NCBI GenBank assembly: GCA_022457155.1 | Contig: JAJGOT010000058.1 | Location: 186,001 to 250,000 of the forward strand | Length of the DNA stretch: 64,000 nucleotides | Source of the DNA: Cladopsammia gracilis | Taxonomy: Eukaryota > Cnidaria > Anthozoa > Scleractinia > Dendrophylliidae | Reading direction: 5' to 3' | In this document: piece after piece, positions 20,519-32,674 of the stretch | How the letters are laid out: every line of letters begins with the position of its first letter | Numbering within the stretch: position 1 is the first letter of the stretch | Position numbers and translations under genes: made by a program | Notes under the pieces: generated by a model | Told to the model about the DNA's origin: nothing | Seen by the model: only the letters and a program-made list of their open reading frames with translations | Databases searched by the model: none

Positions 20519-22007
20519 TGAAGCCACAAATGTAATTATTGACCACAAATGTAATAAAGCCCTCAAATGTAATAAGGATTGACCACAAATGTAATAAAGC
20601 CCTCAAATGTAATAAGGATTGACCACAAATGTAATAAAGCCTTCAAATGTAATACGAATTGACCACAAATGTAATAATGGATTTTACTGTGCGTTCTTCA
20701 GTTTGCACAGCAGGGTTACCAGCCCTAAGTTGTGAGGACCAGGATTTTGCCAGTCATGCATATCTTTCTCGGACAACCAAACTTGGACAAACTGAAGTTG
20801 TCTATGTAGTGTGTTGGACATCATCTGTCATTCACGTGACCAAACCTGAAGTTGCTATTATCTCAACTAAACATTTTTTAGTGCGGAACCAAGGCCCAGT
20901 TATAAAATGTAAACGAAGTAATGTTCGGAGTGAATATCTGTCAAGTTAAATTAAGAAACGTTTATTCACATATACCACGTCATCGGTCACTTGTTCAATC
21001 CCGAAGTAACAACTACAATACTGAAGAGCGCCTCGCAACCAGACTTTGTAAATTTTTTGTAAAATAAACTGCGTACTACTTTCAGCTGGCTACTCTACCA
21101 TTTCAGAGGCAAATAAAATCTCCGTAACATCACCCAGTAGCAGTACCTTTATATGAAACAGTATAAACTACACGCATAGACAGGATACCGGTGTACAACA
21201 GGTTTCGTGACAATCAACTCACAGAGAGAAAACTTAGTGCGACCGAAGGGTATGCCACTTAAAAGTAATTTATATAAAGTTCAAAGTTTAATTGTTCAAA
21301 TCGCACACAAATGATACGAGTCCCACATACGGTAATGCATGCAATCAGAAGCTTGAACTAACAATTCCAACAGCGAACAAGTATTTCCTTAAGGCGAATC
21401 AGTAAAGTGCTTTACCGTATTTTCTCGATTTAACGCCGGGCCCCGAATAAACGCCGGGTTCAAATAAACGCCGGGTCCACGAGGCCGAGTTTTAAATAAA
21501 CGCCGAGGGCGTTTATTCGAGGTCCCGGCGTTTATTCGGGGCCGGCGTTTATTTGAGCTCGGTATAGGTCACTGCTTTTTATTGTACAATTAATTAGATG
21601 CATAAACCGCCAGTTAATACTCTCGAGTTCTTTCAAATGTCCTTTGCTAACATATGGCAGCTATAAATCAAGAAACAGAAACATAACGATACGATTGCAA
21701 CTAGCCAACTACGAATTGTCACTGTCACAAATGTTCTTGTTAAGTTTTGCCTTTGTAACTCGTGGAACTTAATATATTTTCCATTGAAAGACATTACTCG
21801 AAAAAGGTGAAAATATACCCCTGTTTAATAAACGCCGGGCCCCGAATAAACGCCGGCTTCGAATAAACGCCGGGTCTACAAGACTGAGTTTTAAATAAAC
21901 GCCGGGGGCGTTTATTCGAGAAAATATGGTATTACATTTGTGGTCAATCCTTATTACATTTGAGGGCTTTATTGCATTTGTGGTCAATTATTACATTTGT
22001 GGCTTCA
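20519..22007. mobile_element. Element with TIRs made of short tandem repeats, family 1
   Basis: Left end TGAAGCCACAAATGTAAT, right end ATTACATTTGTGGCTTCA. Each end is an array of units built on ACAAATGTAATAA alternating with GACC or GCCCTC spacers: about eight units on the left (20522-20690), four on the right. The interior has no recognised transposase and contains a second element (21413-21931). Repeated subterminal motifs are usual transposase-binding sites in DNA transposons. The superfamily is undetermined. Confidence 0.75.
21413..21931. mobile_element. Nested element with AATAAACGCCGGG repeats
   Basis: Ends TACCGTATTTTCTCGAT and CGAGAAAATATGGTA are inverted. Inside each end are three to five units of AATAAACGCCGGG in direct order, followed by inverted units (GGCGTTTATTCG). 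A stray fragment of the same family is at about 45060-45110. It sits against the right end of the family 1 element, showing nesting or compound structure. Confidence 0.75.
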
Positions 22008-22010
22008 ATA

Positions 22011-22066
22011 TGAAGCCACAAATGTAATAATTGACCACAAATGCAATAAAGCCCTCAAATGTAAGT
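22011..22066. repeat. Solo left end of a family 1 element
   Basis: Begins TGAAGCCACAAATGTAAT again three bases after the previous element ends, and runs through GCCCTCAAATGTAAG. No matching right end follows. Confidence 0.7.
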
Positions 22067-22071
22067 AAAGT

Positions 22072-22912
22072 CTAATAAGGCAAATAGAGTAGTCTATGAA
22101 AAACTTATTGATCTAAAGCAGCAACCCCCTTACCGTAGTCAAAACAAATGGTGTGCGGATTGCGAGGTAGAAAATATGGAAACAATTGATTGGAAGTCAG
22201 TATACCAACTGTCTTTCAACTGTACCAAAATAACTAAACTAAATACTTTTCAATTCAAACTACTTCATAGAAGACTGGTAACAAATGATTTCTTGAAGAA
22301 AATAGGAATAAAAGAGAATGACATGTGTACTTTCTGTAGAAGTGAGGTGGAGAGCCTAATCCACCTTTTCTGGTCTTGCAATGTGACGTCACGCTTTTGG
22401 CAAAGTTTTAAGCAATGGCTCACCACTGACAAAGGCATCGCAGACATAGAGACTATTAACTTTACTTCAACCATAATATTAGGCTTAAATACTAAAGTTT
22501 TTAAGAAAAACCAACTGGATGTCTATTTTTTGATTGCGCGTTATTTTATTTGGATCTGTAGAACACAGGGCAAGGACCTAAACTTTCAGAATTTCACGAA
22601 CTTTGTAAGTTTTTTTCTCTGATTGCCAACTTGTCTCCTATGCATCGTTTCTATTTTCTATTAGCTTAATATGAAGAAAGTTTAGCCCTAACAGTATTTC
22701 CCAAAAGACATAACTCATTAATCAAGTATACAAAATGTAAGTAATGTAGCAACTTGATGTAACGTGAAGTATTGTTAGTAAGTTGATGCATTGTATTGTA
22801 TTGTAAGTATGGTATTGTAATTAATCGTAAGTAATGGAATGTAATATGTATTGTAAGTTAGTAATGTATGTGTTGAAATAAACGAGTATTTATTAAAAAA
22901 AAAAAAAAAAAG
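22072..22912 (+). mobile_element. L1/Tx1-type LINE 3' end with poly(A)
   Basis: The open frame (to TGA at 22620-22622) is the C-terminal end of an L1-like ORF2: KWCADCEVENMETIDWKSVY, then FQFKLLHRRLVTND and the zinc-finger-like MCTFCRSEVESLIHLFWSC. A 3' UTR of about 270 bp ends in 17-18 A at 22893-22912, the sign of target-primed reverse transcription. It is 5'-truncated before the RT domain. Confidence 0.85.
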
Positions 22913-23701
22913 AAGTTAATTTTACCGTAGAATCCGATTTTGAAATAAAAATTTTCAATTTCCTGTCGAAAAGGTGTGAAAATTAGCACCTAAAACTGTC
23001 ACTCAAATCAATATTTATTTTATTTTCTCCCTTGCTTTTCTTTTAAAAGCTTTCTTCCTTTTGCTATTGAATCCTTATAATAAAACGAATCTTCTGTGAC
23101 TTAGCCGACGTCAAAACGTAAATCCTGCAAGAAATAATGGAACTTCTCTAAACCATTCACGTGACATACCGTAATATCGAGATCGATTACATACCGTAAT
23201 AGTGATACATATCGGCTAAGTCAGGAAAGATAGCTCCATTTGTGTTTGTTAAGTCTGCCAAATTTCAGCAGCTTTGTGTTAAAGCTCTTGGAAATATCTT
23301 GATTTTCGTCTCATGCATGCTGGGAATCCGTCCAATTTTGCACAAAATCAAGATATAAAACTGCAAAGAAATCGCTCTGAAAGCTCACATCGAACTGTTT
23401 ACAATGGCAGCCATATTGTTGGTGTCTACAATAATAGTTTCCAGCGGTAAAACGTCGAAAATGGCCCAATTTTGGGCCCTTCTTTCCTTTTACGGGGAGC
23501 TATTTTTCCCGCGAAACCAATCAAAAGAGGCGATTGTAAACAATGACACCTCTGCATAGCAACGGAACCCGCAACAGAACCCCAACAGTGTGATGGCATG
23601 AAATGTGAATAATCAAACAGAAGAAACGTTTGATCGAAGAAAATGGGAAATTATTGTTATGAAAGCCGTTTTTTTGGTATGTATATACCGACTATTTTAA
23701 G
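22913..23701. other. No gene seen
   Basis: AT-rich anonymous sequence without convincing exons or recognisable element ends. Confidence 0.4.
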
Positions 23702-23882
23702 GCTGAATGGAACTCGGCCGTTAAGTCATGGGATAACGGCCGCTTTTGGTTCGGTTATTATCCGAATGGAACTCGGCCGTTAAGTCATGGGATAACGGCC
23801 GTTTGTGGTTCGGGTACATTCTGATTGGAACTCGGCCGTTAAGTCATGGGATAACGGCCGCTTTTCGTTCGGAATATGCCAT
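23702..23882. repeat. Three 60-bp tandem units, each with a hairpin
   Basis: Each unit carries GGAACTCGGCCGTTAAGTC followed by ATGGGATAACGGCCG. The pair CGGCCGTTA/ATAACGGCCG can fold. Starts are near 23704, 23764 and 23823. A 64-codon frame through it is a by-product of the repeat. Confidence 0.85.
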
Positions 23883-25611
23883 AGAAATCACCTACCATGA
23901 AAACGGCCTCAAAATGGCTGGCATATACATACCAAGATAATGACCTATTTCGTTATTATCAAAATACGCAAGAAAATACGCGTAGATCAGAGCGAATAGT
24001 TTAAAAAAGGAAAAAGTTGAAGTGATGCCACCGAGCGGTTACACATGACGAAGAAGTCAGAAAAGGTTACGAGACTCGTGGTTCAGGCTCGCAGTCGAGA
24101 TTTTGATAAGTCGAAGGAAGCTGGCTGGACAATAACACAGGACAAACGATCGTCTTTATCGGGAGTGAAGGTTTGCTTTCGCTACATAAACCCTGGTGGA
24201 AAAACAGTTCAAAAACTCATTAATAATTCATGAGCATATCAGCCAATCACACGACACAAATCGATCACGTGCATGAGCCTTTATACCTGGCAATCTACGG
24301 TCATTATGAAAAGCCTGGTGGCGGCTTTGATTTCAGTCACAGGGGAGTTCGGGGCTGAATGGGCAAACAATGCAATTATCGCTGAATTTTTAATGAGAAT
24401 GATTTTAAAATGACCGTGATATTTATATTAACATTACACGTAATCTTTATATAAAGATAACTGATATGGGTAGTAGTTGTTCAGGATTCTTAGTGCAACA
24501 AATGGTGACTTTAATACTTTTGTGCAGTACTGTTTTACGAAATCTGGTCTTTCGCCATTCTAGTTGGAATCTTCTCAACAAAATAAACAACCAACAGTTA
24601 AACAAGTGAGCCGTTATTTGAATGACACCAGCGCCCTCGTGTAAATTGCCAGATAAGCGACTGGTTCGCAGATGCAAGCTGCTTATTTCTACTCGTTCTC
24701 TACCTCTGAAAAAAATTTGTCAGCCGTTTTATCTACCGTACCTGACAACTTTAGCATAGCATTTTTCAGTAGATGTTTTCCCTCAGAACTATAAAATCCC
24801 AAAACTTTCGACAGGAGCCGGGAAGCAATGGTTACTTCGTCGTTGTATGCTAATCAGTCTAGTCCACTTGTTTTTCTCGTATGCTATCTCCTCTTTGCAA
24901 AAAAGCGCAATTGTTTTAATGACGAAGGGACACGCTTTTGAAAGAATGTTTTTGAAGCCGTTCAAAAAACTCGCAGCACGTGTATTATCAGGTGTAAAAA
25001 CTCTCGGCTTCGTCTCGAGTATTTAAACCTGATAATACACTACTGCTCGTTTTTTAAACTATACTTAAAAGTGCTAAAGATGTAAAGCGGGAACTGAGGA
25101 GAGATGAAGGGATCTTCGAGAGATTTCAAGTAACTGCATGCACATACAAATGAAAGCCCGCGCCGGAGTGAAATCACAGCAGATGCTTCCCTCTCCGAGG
25201 ACTCTGACTTAAGTTGTTATAAAAGGTGACAGGCCTAGCACAAATCCTGCTCGTCGCTAAAAGCGTTTTATCCCAGATTTAGAATAAGTCTTCCCCAAGT
25301 ACGTGCCTGAGAGATTTTCCCTTTTAGATCAAAATAAAGTTATAACAGACCTGTTGTTCTAAATGTTGTCGATTCTTTGATCAAATTACACGATTTTATT
25401 TGATCGAGCTGTCAACAAGGCCATCCTTGGGGAGATCCGCAGCAGGACGCAACTGCATTTAACGCTGTATGGTGTTCGTATTTTTATCGCGAAAACAATC
25501 AAACGAAACTTTGCTTGTCCATATCTCAAAAGGGTTTGGTTATAAAAAATCGCTGCAATCCCAAAAAGTCTCTTCACCCGTCAGTACTAAAAAGATAATA
25601 GTTCCTTGCGC
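23883..25611. other. No gene seen; one short palindrome
   Basis: A 63-bp imperfect palindrome lies at 24979-25041 (TGTATTATCAGGT...ACCTGATAATACAC with ACTCTCGGCTTCGTCTCGAGT inside). Otherwise there is no coding signal or clear element. Confidence 0.5.
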
Positions 25612-26420
25612 GCTTTTGTTTTGTCTTTGAGGGCTAACTTTCTGTTAGACACCTGACACCTGAGAGCATCACTTTCTCGCTTTTGTTTTGTCTTTGAGGG
25701 CTAACTTTCTGTCAGACACCCGACACCTGAGAGCATCGCTTTCTCGCTTTTGTTTCGTCTTTGAGGGCTAACTTTATGTCAGACACCCGACACCTGAGAG
25801 CATCACTTTCTCGCTTTTGTTTTGTCTTTGAGAGCTTACTTTCTGTCAGACACCTGACACCTGAGAGCATCACTTTCTCGCTTTTGTTTTGTCTTTGAGG
25901 GCTAACTTTCTGTCAGACACCCGACACCTGAGAGCATCACTTTCTCGCTTTTGTTTTGTCTTTGAGGGCTAACTTTCTGTCAGACACCCGACACCTGAGA
26001 GCATCACTTTCTCGCTTTTGTTTTGTCTTTGAGGGCTAACTTTCTGTCAGACACCTGACACCTGAGAGCATCACTTTCTCGCTTTTGTTTTGTCTTTGAG
26101 GGCTAACTTTCTGTCAGACACCCGACGCCTGAGAGCATCACTTTCTCGCTTTTGTTTTGTCTTTGAGGGCTAACGTTCTGTCAGACACCTGACACCTGAG
26201 AGCATCACTTTCTCGCTTTTGTTCACGGTCTTTGAGGGCTAACTTTCTGTCAGACACCCGACGCCTGAGAGCATCACTTTCTCGCTTTTGTTTTGTCTTT
26301 GAGGGCTAACTTTCTGTCAGACACCTGACACCTGAGAGCATCACTTTCTCGCTTTTGTTTTGTCTTTGAGGGCTAACTTTCTGTCAGACACCCGACGCCT
26401 GAGAGCATCACTTTCTCGAT
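25612..26420. repeat. 67-bp minisatellite, 12 units
   Basis: The unit runs from CTTTTGTTTTGTCTTTGAGG to GAGAGCATCACTTTCTCG. The last six units alternate CCTGACACC and CCCGACGCC variants, so the array is growing as 134-bp dimers. The equivalent place beside copy 3 (about 55898-55965) has one unit. The unit length is not a multiple of three and is unlikely to code. Confidence 0.92.
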
Positions 26421-26439
26421 TAGACTGTTTGGGTAACCT

Positions 26440-28503
26440 CTTGGCTGTATGTGTTATTTGAATTTATTGATGCTTTCCTCGAACGTTTCCTTTGAGAAGT
26501 TCGTTCTGAGCACGAGTCTCAGCATGCATGGCTTCTCCTTTGACAAAACCTTTCTTGACTCCCGGTGGGTGACAAGATTTAAATAAAGTGATGGTGTATT
26601 GAAACGTCTCAGTGGGTTTAAAATTTGTGCGCATATGTCAAGGATAGACTCTTTCTCGAATCTTGCGCCCTTATAAATGCGTTTGCTTGTCAAGTAATTT
26701 CTTTGCAAATTCCAGCTGTAAATTTGATTGTATGGTGATATCTGTTCGCTTGTTCATCACCGATATATCGTTTCCACTGATACCAACGGTTTCTTAGTGC
26801 GATGGATTATAAAATATTTCTGTTTCTTTCTTTGCCATGAAAATATTAGCTAAAGGAACTGTCATATAATTTTATCCTCACTGCCGTGCCGTGAGTCTAA
26901 AGGTAGTCTTTCCCAATAAATTGGAAAGAATTTTCGTGTAGTGTTAGTCTCAGCATTTCTCTCAGATAGTTTCACGGTTGCCTATTGTGTAGAATATGTC
27001 ACGATATACTTTGCATATCGTCGTATTTCCTTTCTCCTGTGGTATTTAGTAGTGTACAGGCTTGTTACGCCCATTGAAACAAGGATAGTGTTTTTCAGAA
27101 CTTATACATCCCTTTTCTATAGCCTTTGCAAAGTCACAAGTTGTCCGGGCAGTTGAAATAGTTTTTATTAGAGTAAAGAACTTTATCTTTGCATATTTGT
27201 ATCAAATATATAGATATTAAAGATTACTTCATGTTCCAACAGCTATTCTGGCATCCTTGATATAGAATGCAGTTAAACATTGTTCTTCAAATCACACTGT
27301 CCGTGATCTTAGATTTGACACAAATGTACCAAGATTGGTAACCACATTAAATGTAAAGAAAAAGCCATTTGACGGGGACACATTACTGTGTTACCCAGAT
27401 GCTAAAATCTTTCAATAGTCTGCTCATAAAGTTCAATATACTGTCGGCCAGGGAACATCTTGTAAGAATTTTTCCAGCCCACTGTACGTGCGTGAATTTT
27501 TTTTAGGCGCGATCAGTCTTGTGCAGGAATATTTTTCACAGTAGATTGCACACAAAAAACTTATTAATGTCCATAATATTCTCTTTAAGATTTAAATTAC
27601 TATTTACTATTTAACTGTTTTAACAGTTATTGTTTGCAGTAATCCTTTGCGCAGAGTAAACAGAGTAAAGATGGCGATATGCAGTGAGATTGTCGACAGT
27701 GTCCGATCATTTCAATTATGATTTTGTTTTTCTCGGACGCCTTTGATGATCGCTCAACAGTACCTGGCAAAACGCGCCGGTGTTCGACGGTGTTCGTTGC
27801 AAGCTGAAGACTTGTAAATGTTCCACCAAAAAGTGTGATAACCCTTTCGTTCCTAGAGCAACTCTCGAGCGACAATATGGTTCTAACTTTTAAATCTGTC
27901 CGGATGCAACCCTTAAGTCGTGACCGTGAGTATAAAAAATCTCTCGAAGAGTACTTTACTATGTCAGTCCTTTTATGTGGTGTTTTGTTTTGGTTCTTGG
28001 GTGCTTATAGTTAAAGCGTTTCTGAAACTAGACTTTAGTCTTACCTCCATTTTCACCACCATTTCCTCCTTCGGCTCCACCACCACCTTCTGGTTCGCCG
28101 TCACCTTCATCTTGGGCGTGCACGACATTCAGAAAAAGAAACAGCAACACTATCAAGCGAAAAGCCATAGAGAAGTTGTAGAAAGCGACCATCATTGAAG
28201 AGAAGGCTTTCTGAATAGGTCCGTATTAGTCCGTATTTTTTGCACCATACACCAGCAAAAGACCTACAACGACCCACGGCTACTGTGAGTCTGATGAGAG
28301 TTCGTGTCTATCTGTAGCCGTGAAACAAAATGCTATTAAAATATACATGCCTTCAAAATTGTAATCGATCTATCTTTACTTTGAATCATATTTCTACAAA
28401 AGCACGCATAAGTAAATGAAATATTGTTCTAACTTTAGTGCTTGTACAGAAATGTTAAAACAATTGGGAACTTTGTAATTAGAAGCCGTGGGTGGTGTTC
28501 TGG
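26440..28503. repeat. Duplicated block C, copy 2
   Basis: Matches 55960-57990 (copy 3) from GATTAGACTGTTTGGGTAAC onward, and 71-2170 (copy 1) from about 26945. Upstream of the LINE it carries the intact second small gene. The AATAAA signal on the minus strand (near 27165) lies about 590 nt past the stop codon and could end its 3' UTR. Confidence 0.88.
27754..28195 (-). CDS. Small secreted precursor with basic two-Cys C-terminus, copy 2
   Basis: Exons 28195-28045 and 27803-27754 have the same splice sites, phase and 66-residue length as copy 1. The signal peptide is unchanged. The acidic spacer differs (GDGEPEGGGG versus GDGKPEDGGG), making it more acidic. The C-terminal CNEHRRTPARFARYC and the stop are identical. 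Differences in exon 1 include both silent (GTA/GTC, GCC/GCT) and replacement changes. The intron, 241 nt, is nearly identical to copy 1. Its upstream possible TATA element is at 28335-28346. Confidence 0.6.
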
Positions 28504-29478
28504 GATCATCATCATCAATCTTTATTTATACACGAAATCGTATCATAATTACATGGTCTTCCTAGGAGTCGTGTGAATTTACACTAGAGTTCATTACCTG
28601 TAGAACTACTTAACTAAGAAAGATAAATTACAATGAAAACTACGATCAAGGTTTCTTCAATTAATCAAACTACATTAAACTAAAAATTGAACTATGAAAC
28701 TTAACTAAATTTCACGTAATAATAGAATGCTATAAAAACTTAAATGATCATTGTTTCATTATAATCTTTCACACATAAAAAGGTCTTAAAATCGTTCAAG
28801 TTGGGCCGCTGTCTGATCTCTAAGGGGATCTTGTTCCACAGAACAGATCCCCTGTAATGTATGCTACCTTTGGCGTATTCAGTTTTCGGTCTGGGAATGT
28901 AACAGTTAGACTCAGAATTTCTAAGTTTATGTGTGTATATTTGAAATATTGGTAAAAATCCGCCTCAAATACAATGGGGAAAGATAATTATGAATTTTAT
29001 ACATAATTACAGCCAACTGTTTTAGTCTTTGGTTTTCTAACCGTTCCCAGCCAAGCTCATCCAACAAATCACTCGAGCGAACCTCATAATTAGTAAGGGT
29101 GACAATTCTGGCAGCCCTATTTTGCAGCTTTTGGAGTTTGTCTGATAGACCCTTACTAATATTGTCCCACACAGGACTACAATAATTGAAAAAGGGCATT
29201 ACAAGTGCATTGTATATATTTATTCTAGTTTCAAATGGTATGATAGTACTAATACGCTTTAAGACTGCAAGACCAGCAGTTATTTTCTTTGAAACATCAT
29301 TAATATGTGGGCGCCAGGTAAGAGATTCGCCAATGTGACTCCAAGGGTTTTATGTTTAAATACCCTTTCCAGCGGTTTATTGTTTACTTGTACGGTAAAG
29401 TCACTATGTAACTGTGATAATTTACATTGACTCCCGATAAGCATGTATTTTGTTTTCTTGAAATTCAGAGTCAATTTG
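28504..29478 (-). mobile_element. Same minus LINE as 2172-10893, without nested elements
   Basis: Starts with (ATC)n and ends abruptly at CAGAGTCAATTTG. RT C-terminal remains on the minus strand: 28927-29199 (MPFFNYCSPVWDN, LQNRAARIV) and 29280-29474. It lacks the CR1 and BEL insertions of copy 1. Its 5' part, and the flank up to the equivalent of 12405, are deleted. Confidence 0.8.
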
Positions 29479-29614
29479 CTTGTCGAGATAAATTATATAT
29501 AATGTAATATAATATACATGCCTGCAATGGCCCCGAAAATTAAAGTTGAGACATTCTCGTTCCCAGTCGCCTTAACTTGTAGTTAGTGCCCTGTCTTGAG
29601 CGAGCAGGGGTTGG

Positions 29615-29775
29615 AACTTTACCCACCACAGCGTAACCACCACACAGTGAACTACCACACAGTGAACCGCCACACAGTGAACCGCCACACAGTGAACCAC
29701 CACACAGTGAACCGCCACACAATGAACCCACCAAACAGTGAACCACCACACAGTTAACCCACCACACAGTTAAGG
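29615..29775. repeat. 15-bp minisatellite
   Basis: About ten units of GAACCGCCACACAGT, with Ala/Thr-type point variants. The minus strand reads as a Gly-Gly-Ser-Leu-Cys repeat (29540-29854), but this is simply the translation of the satellite and has no gene features around it. Confidence 0.88.
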
Positions 29776-30115
29776 TGGTCAGACACGAGGGGTCATGTAG
29801 CAGGGACATGTCGCAGCGACATTCAGCAGCGACAAAAATTTGAGTAGTACACACTGGGGGACATGTAGCAGGGACTGTAGCGGGGACATGTAGCAGGGAA
29901 AAAAATCATAGCGCTTGCACACCACATGAAAATGTCGCGGGGACATATCTCAGGGACATGTTGCAGCGACACGTCCCCTCGTGTGAACTGATACTATCAT
30001 AATTATGCAACACCAATATTGGGGATATTTTGTCCCCGCGACATGTCTCACGGAGTTCAACTTGCTGAACTTCATGGGACACGTCGCGGAGACAAAATGT
30101 CCCCAACAATCGATG
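29776..30115. mobile_element. MITE-like element rich in GGGACATGT motifs
   Basis: Starts GGTGGTCAGACACGAGGGG, and an inverted CCCCTCGTGTGAACTG lies inside at about 29975. Many GGGACATGT(A/C)GCAG and CAGCGACA units are present in both orientations. No coding sequence. Confidence 0.55.
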
Positions 30116-30465
30116 CCTCGGATTTTAATTATAGTATATGTTAAGTATATTTCAATTCAATTTAATGTTTTGTCGTGAAATAGTGGATTAATAGTTCTAG
30201 GGTGACATGCTTTAAATGCAGTGTAAGTAAGTTTCCCATTGAAAGTCACCTATATCAGTCGTTACAGTTTAAAAAGAAAGTTGTGTCCAGATTCAAAGAA
30301 ATATACCTTTATAATTGATGTGAAGAAGGAGATTGCAAAGTGAGTAATATTGTGCCGTGTTTCGATCATCGTCTTAATTATATAGGTAAAGTCAGAAAAT
30401 TCAAATAAAGACATGTATATATTGTTTGGGAACTTTTAATTTCAATGAAAGAATGTTTTTGTGGG
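30116..30465. other. No gene seen
   Basis: AT-rich spacer between the MITE and the tandem duplication. Nothing recognised. Confidence 0.4.
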
Positions 30466-32605
30466 GTGCTTTATGCTTTTACTCAAACAGCGTTACTAAG
30501 AAGAACACGTCCTTATCCCCGTAAAGCTTCATTTATGGTAGTCACGTGCCTCGTAGTGGTCATGTATAATAATTTTGAACAATGAAAGTCGTATACAAAT
30601 AAACGTTGTCAGAAGTACATGTAGTTCTGACGTTGCTCAAGGTTGCCAAGTTACAATGACATTGACGGCAACCAATTTAATTTGAGTCTTCTCCAGAAAC
30701 AGTTTACCTTCGGGAAGCTGGCAATCAAAAAAATCCCCTCTAATTATCGAGTTCAACCCACCGCACAGTAAAGGTTTGACAACCTATAAAACCATACTTT
30801 CAATTCGAAACTGATACCACAATCCGACGCTACATACCTAGCGTTAATCAGGAGAGTTCATCCATTGTCAAACATTTACTGTGGAGTAGGTTGAAGGGAC
30901 GATTCTTTTCTGGTCCTAGCTCGCCGACTATCACGGTGAACAAGTGACACGGGTTTAATAACTTTCATTACATATCAACACCAGTGCGTCCGAAATTGCG
31001 ACGGAGCCACCTTAAACTATTCTTTTCCAAAAGCCAAGTTTCGTATTTCGATTTTTTTTTAATCTGTAGTTTGCCTAGCTAGGTGGCTTTTTGATATTTC
31101 TTTATAATTAAACTATTCCAAAATTTGGTACAACATAAGTTTAAAAACATACCAACATTTTCCTGGCAGTCAGATTGGGGAAAAATCGGGTTCGCAGGAT
31201 GTGACGTTGCTGAAATAAAGCCACGGTTTAGTGAGTGACTTCTTAATCAGCAATGGACTTATTTAACAAACGTTAAACAAAACGTAACGCTGATCGAACG
31301 GCTAAACATGTGTTTTAATTGACCAATATTTTTGTTGGACAAAACTAACCTTCACACCAAAAAGCGGAGTCAGAAGAAGAAGAAGGGAAAGAAGTACGAA
31401 GGTTTTTAATTGTGAAAGTAATATTCTCGTACTAAAGACAAAATAACAATTTCGATTGCCCCAGATATGCTTTTTATACTATTGTTCAGAGTCCAGTATT
31501 AACCAAAAGCCTGGTATGGTACGTCCTTTACAGATACATGGTGCACAGCACTGGAAAAGATTGGACTGGCCAAGGGTTTAGCTATAGTACGTACATGATG
31601 ATCTAAAAAATGAAGTGCGGGAGAACTAACCAAGAACAAGAACAAGATGTTTGCCAGAAGGCCACAAGAATGCCTAGGCCGTGATCACCCCGACCAGAAG
31701 GTGACCAGCGGAAGAACGATGAGTGGAAAAGTACAAATTTTATATAACACGATACAGCCATGAATTTGAACTAAAGACGACCGATATGTTTGTCATTGCA
31801 ACTTTAAACGTTGTAAACTGGTGTGTTATGTACATGAAAGAATGAAAAAAAAACTAAACAAAACATTGCAATCGACCACTAAAGGGGCTATATGACCAAC
31901 TGAGTTTTACTGTATCACTTTTATAAAAATAATGGTCTAGATTTGTTAACAATTATTAGTTAGTGTTTTCGAGCTATTAATATTTGTCTCAGGCTGCGGA
32001 TCGCTAGGATGGAAATGGATTTCAACTAGAAAAATTTAGTCTTAAGTTTTCGAGATTTTTAACTGTGGCTATAAAAATCGATGAAAATGGCTTTGGTTTG
32101 TTCTCCTTTTTATAATTCACTTTATATCTTTATACCTATTGATTTTCAAAGAATTTTGTGCACGAGTTACGCTACTTATCAATAAGTATAGCACAACTTT
32201 GATCAAAAGGCAGACTCGCGATTTAGCCCCTTTAAAAAACTCGAGCTTTTCTCAGACAATTTAAGTCATCCAAGCATACATGTCACCTTTACGATTGGTT
32301 GAACAACCGACTTAGTCGTTTTTTTTTAAGATAATATTTGCCGACATTGCCCTTTAACAACTTTGCTTTCATGAATATAAGATTTAAAAAATAAAGCGAA
32401 ACAACATAAAGTACACAACATTGCTAAATTATGCAAATTTCACAATTCCGACTGAACTTTTTGTAACAAAGGGAATTAGAAACTTATTGGTATAAATTTT
32501 GAATCGTTAGAAATTGTTTCACAGACGTAGACAAAATTTCAAAGCAAACGTGAGTGATATAAGAACAAAATGAACAAGCTGTAGCAAAAGTAACTGTAAA
32601 TTGAC

Positions 32606-32674
32606 TCACCACAATATATGCCAATATATGCCAATATATGCCAATATATGCCAATATATGCCAATATATGCCAA
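32606..32674. repeat. 12-bp satellite, about six units
   Basis: CCAATATATGCC repeated. The matching site in unit 2 (36966-36999) has about three units. The array makes the WHILAYIGIY frames seen on the minus strand. Confidence 0.9.

Noticed and set aside
25612..26420. Possible CRISPR-like array
   Set aside because: Units are contiguous 67-bp satellites without unique spacers, in animal DNA.
29540..29854. Cys/Gly-rich minus frame (SLCGG repeats)
   Set aside because: A direct translation of the 15-bp minisatellite; it would be open by construction.
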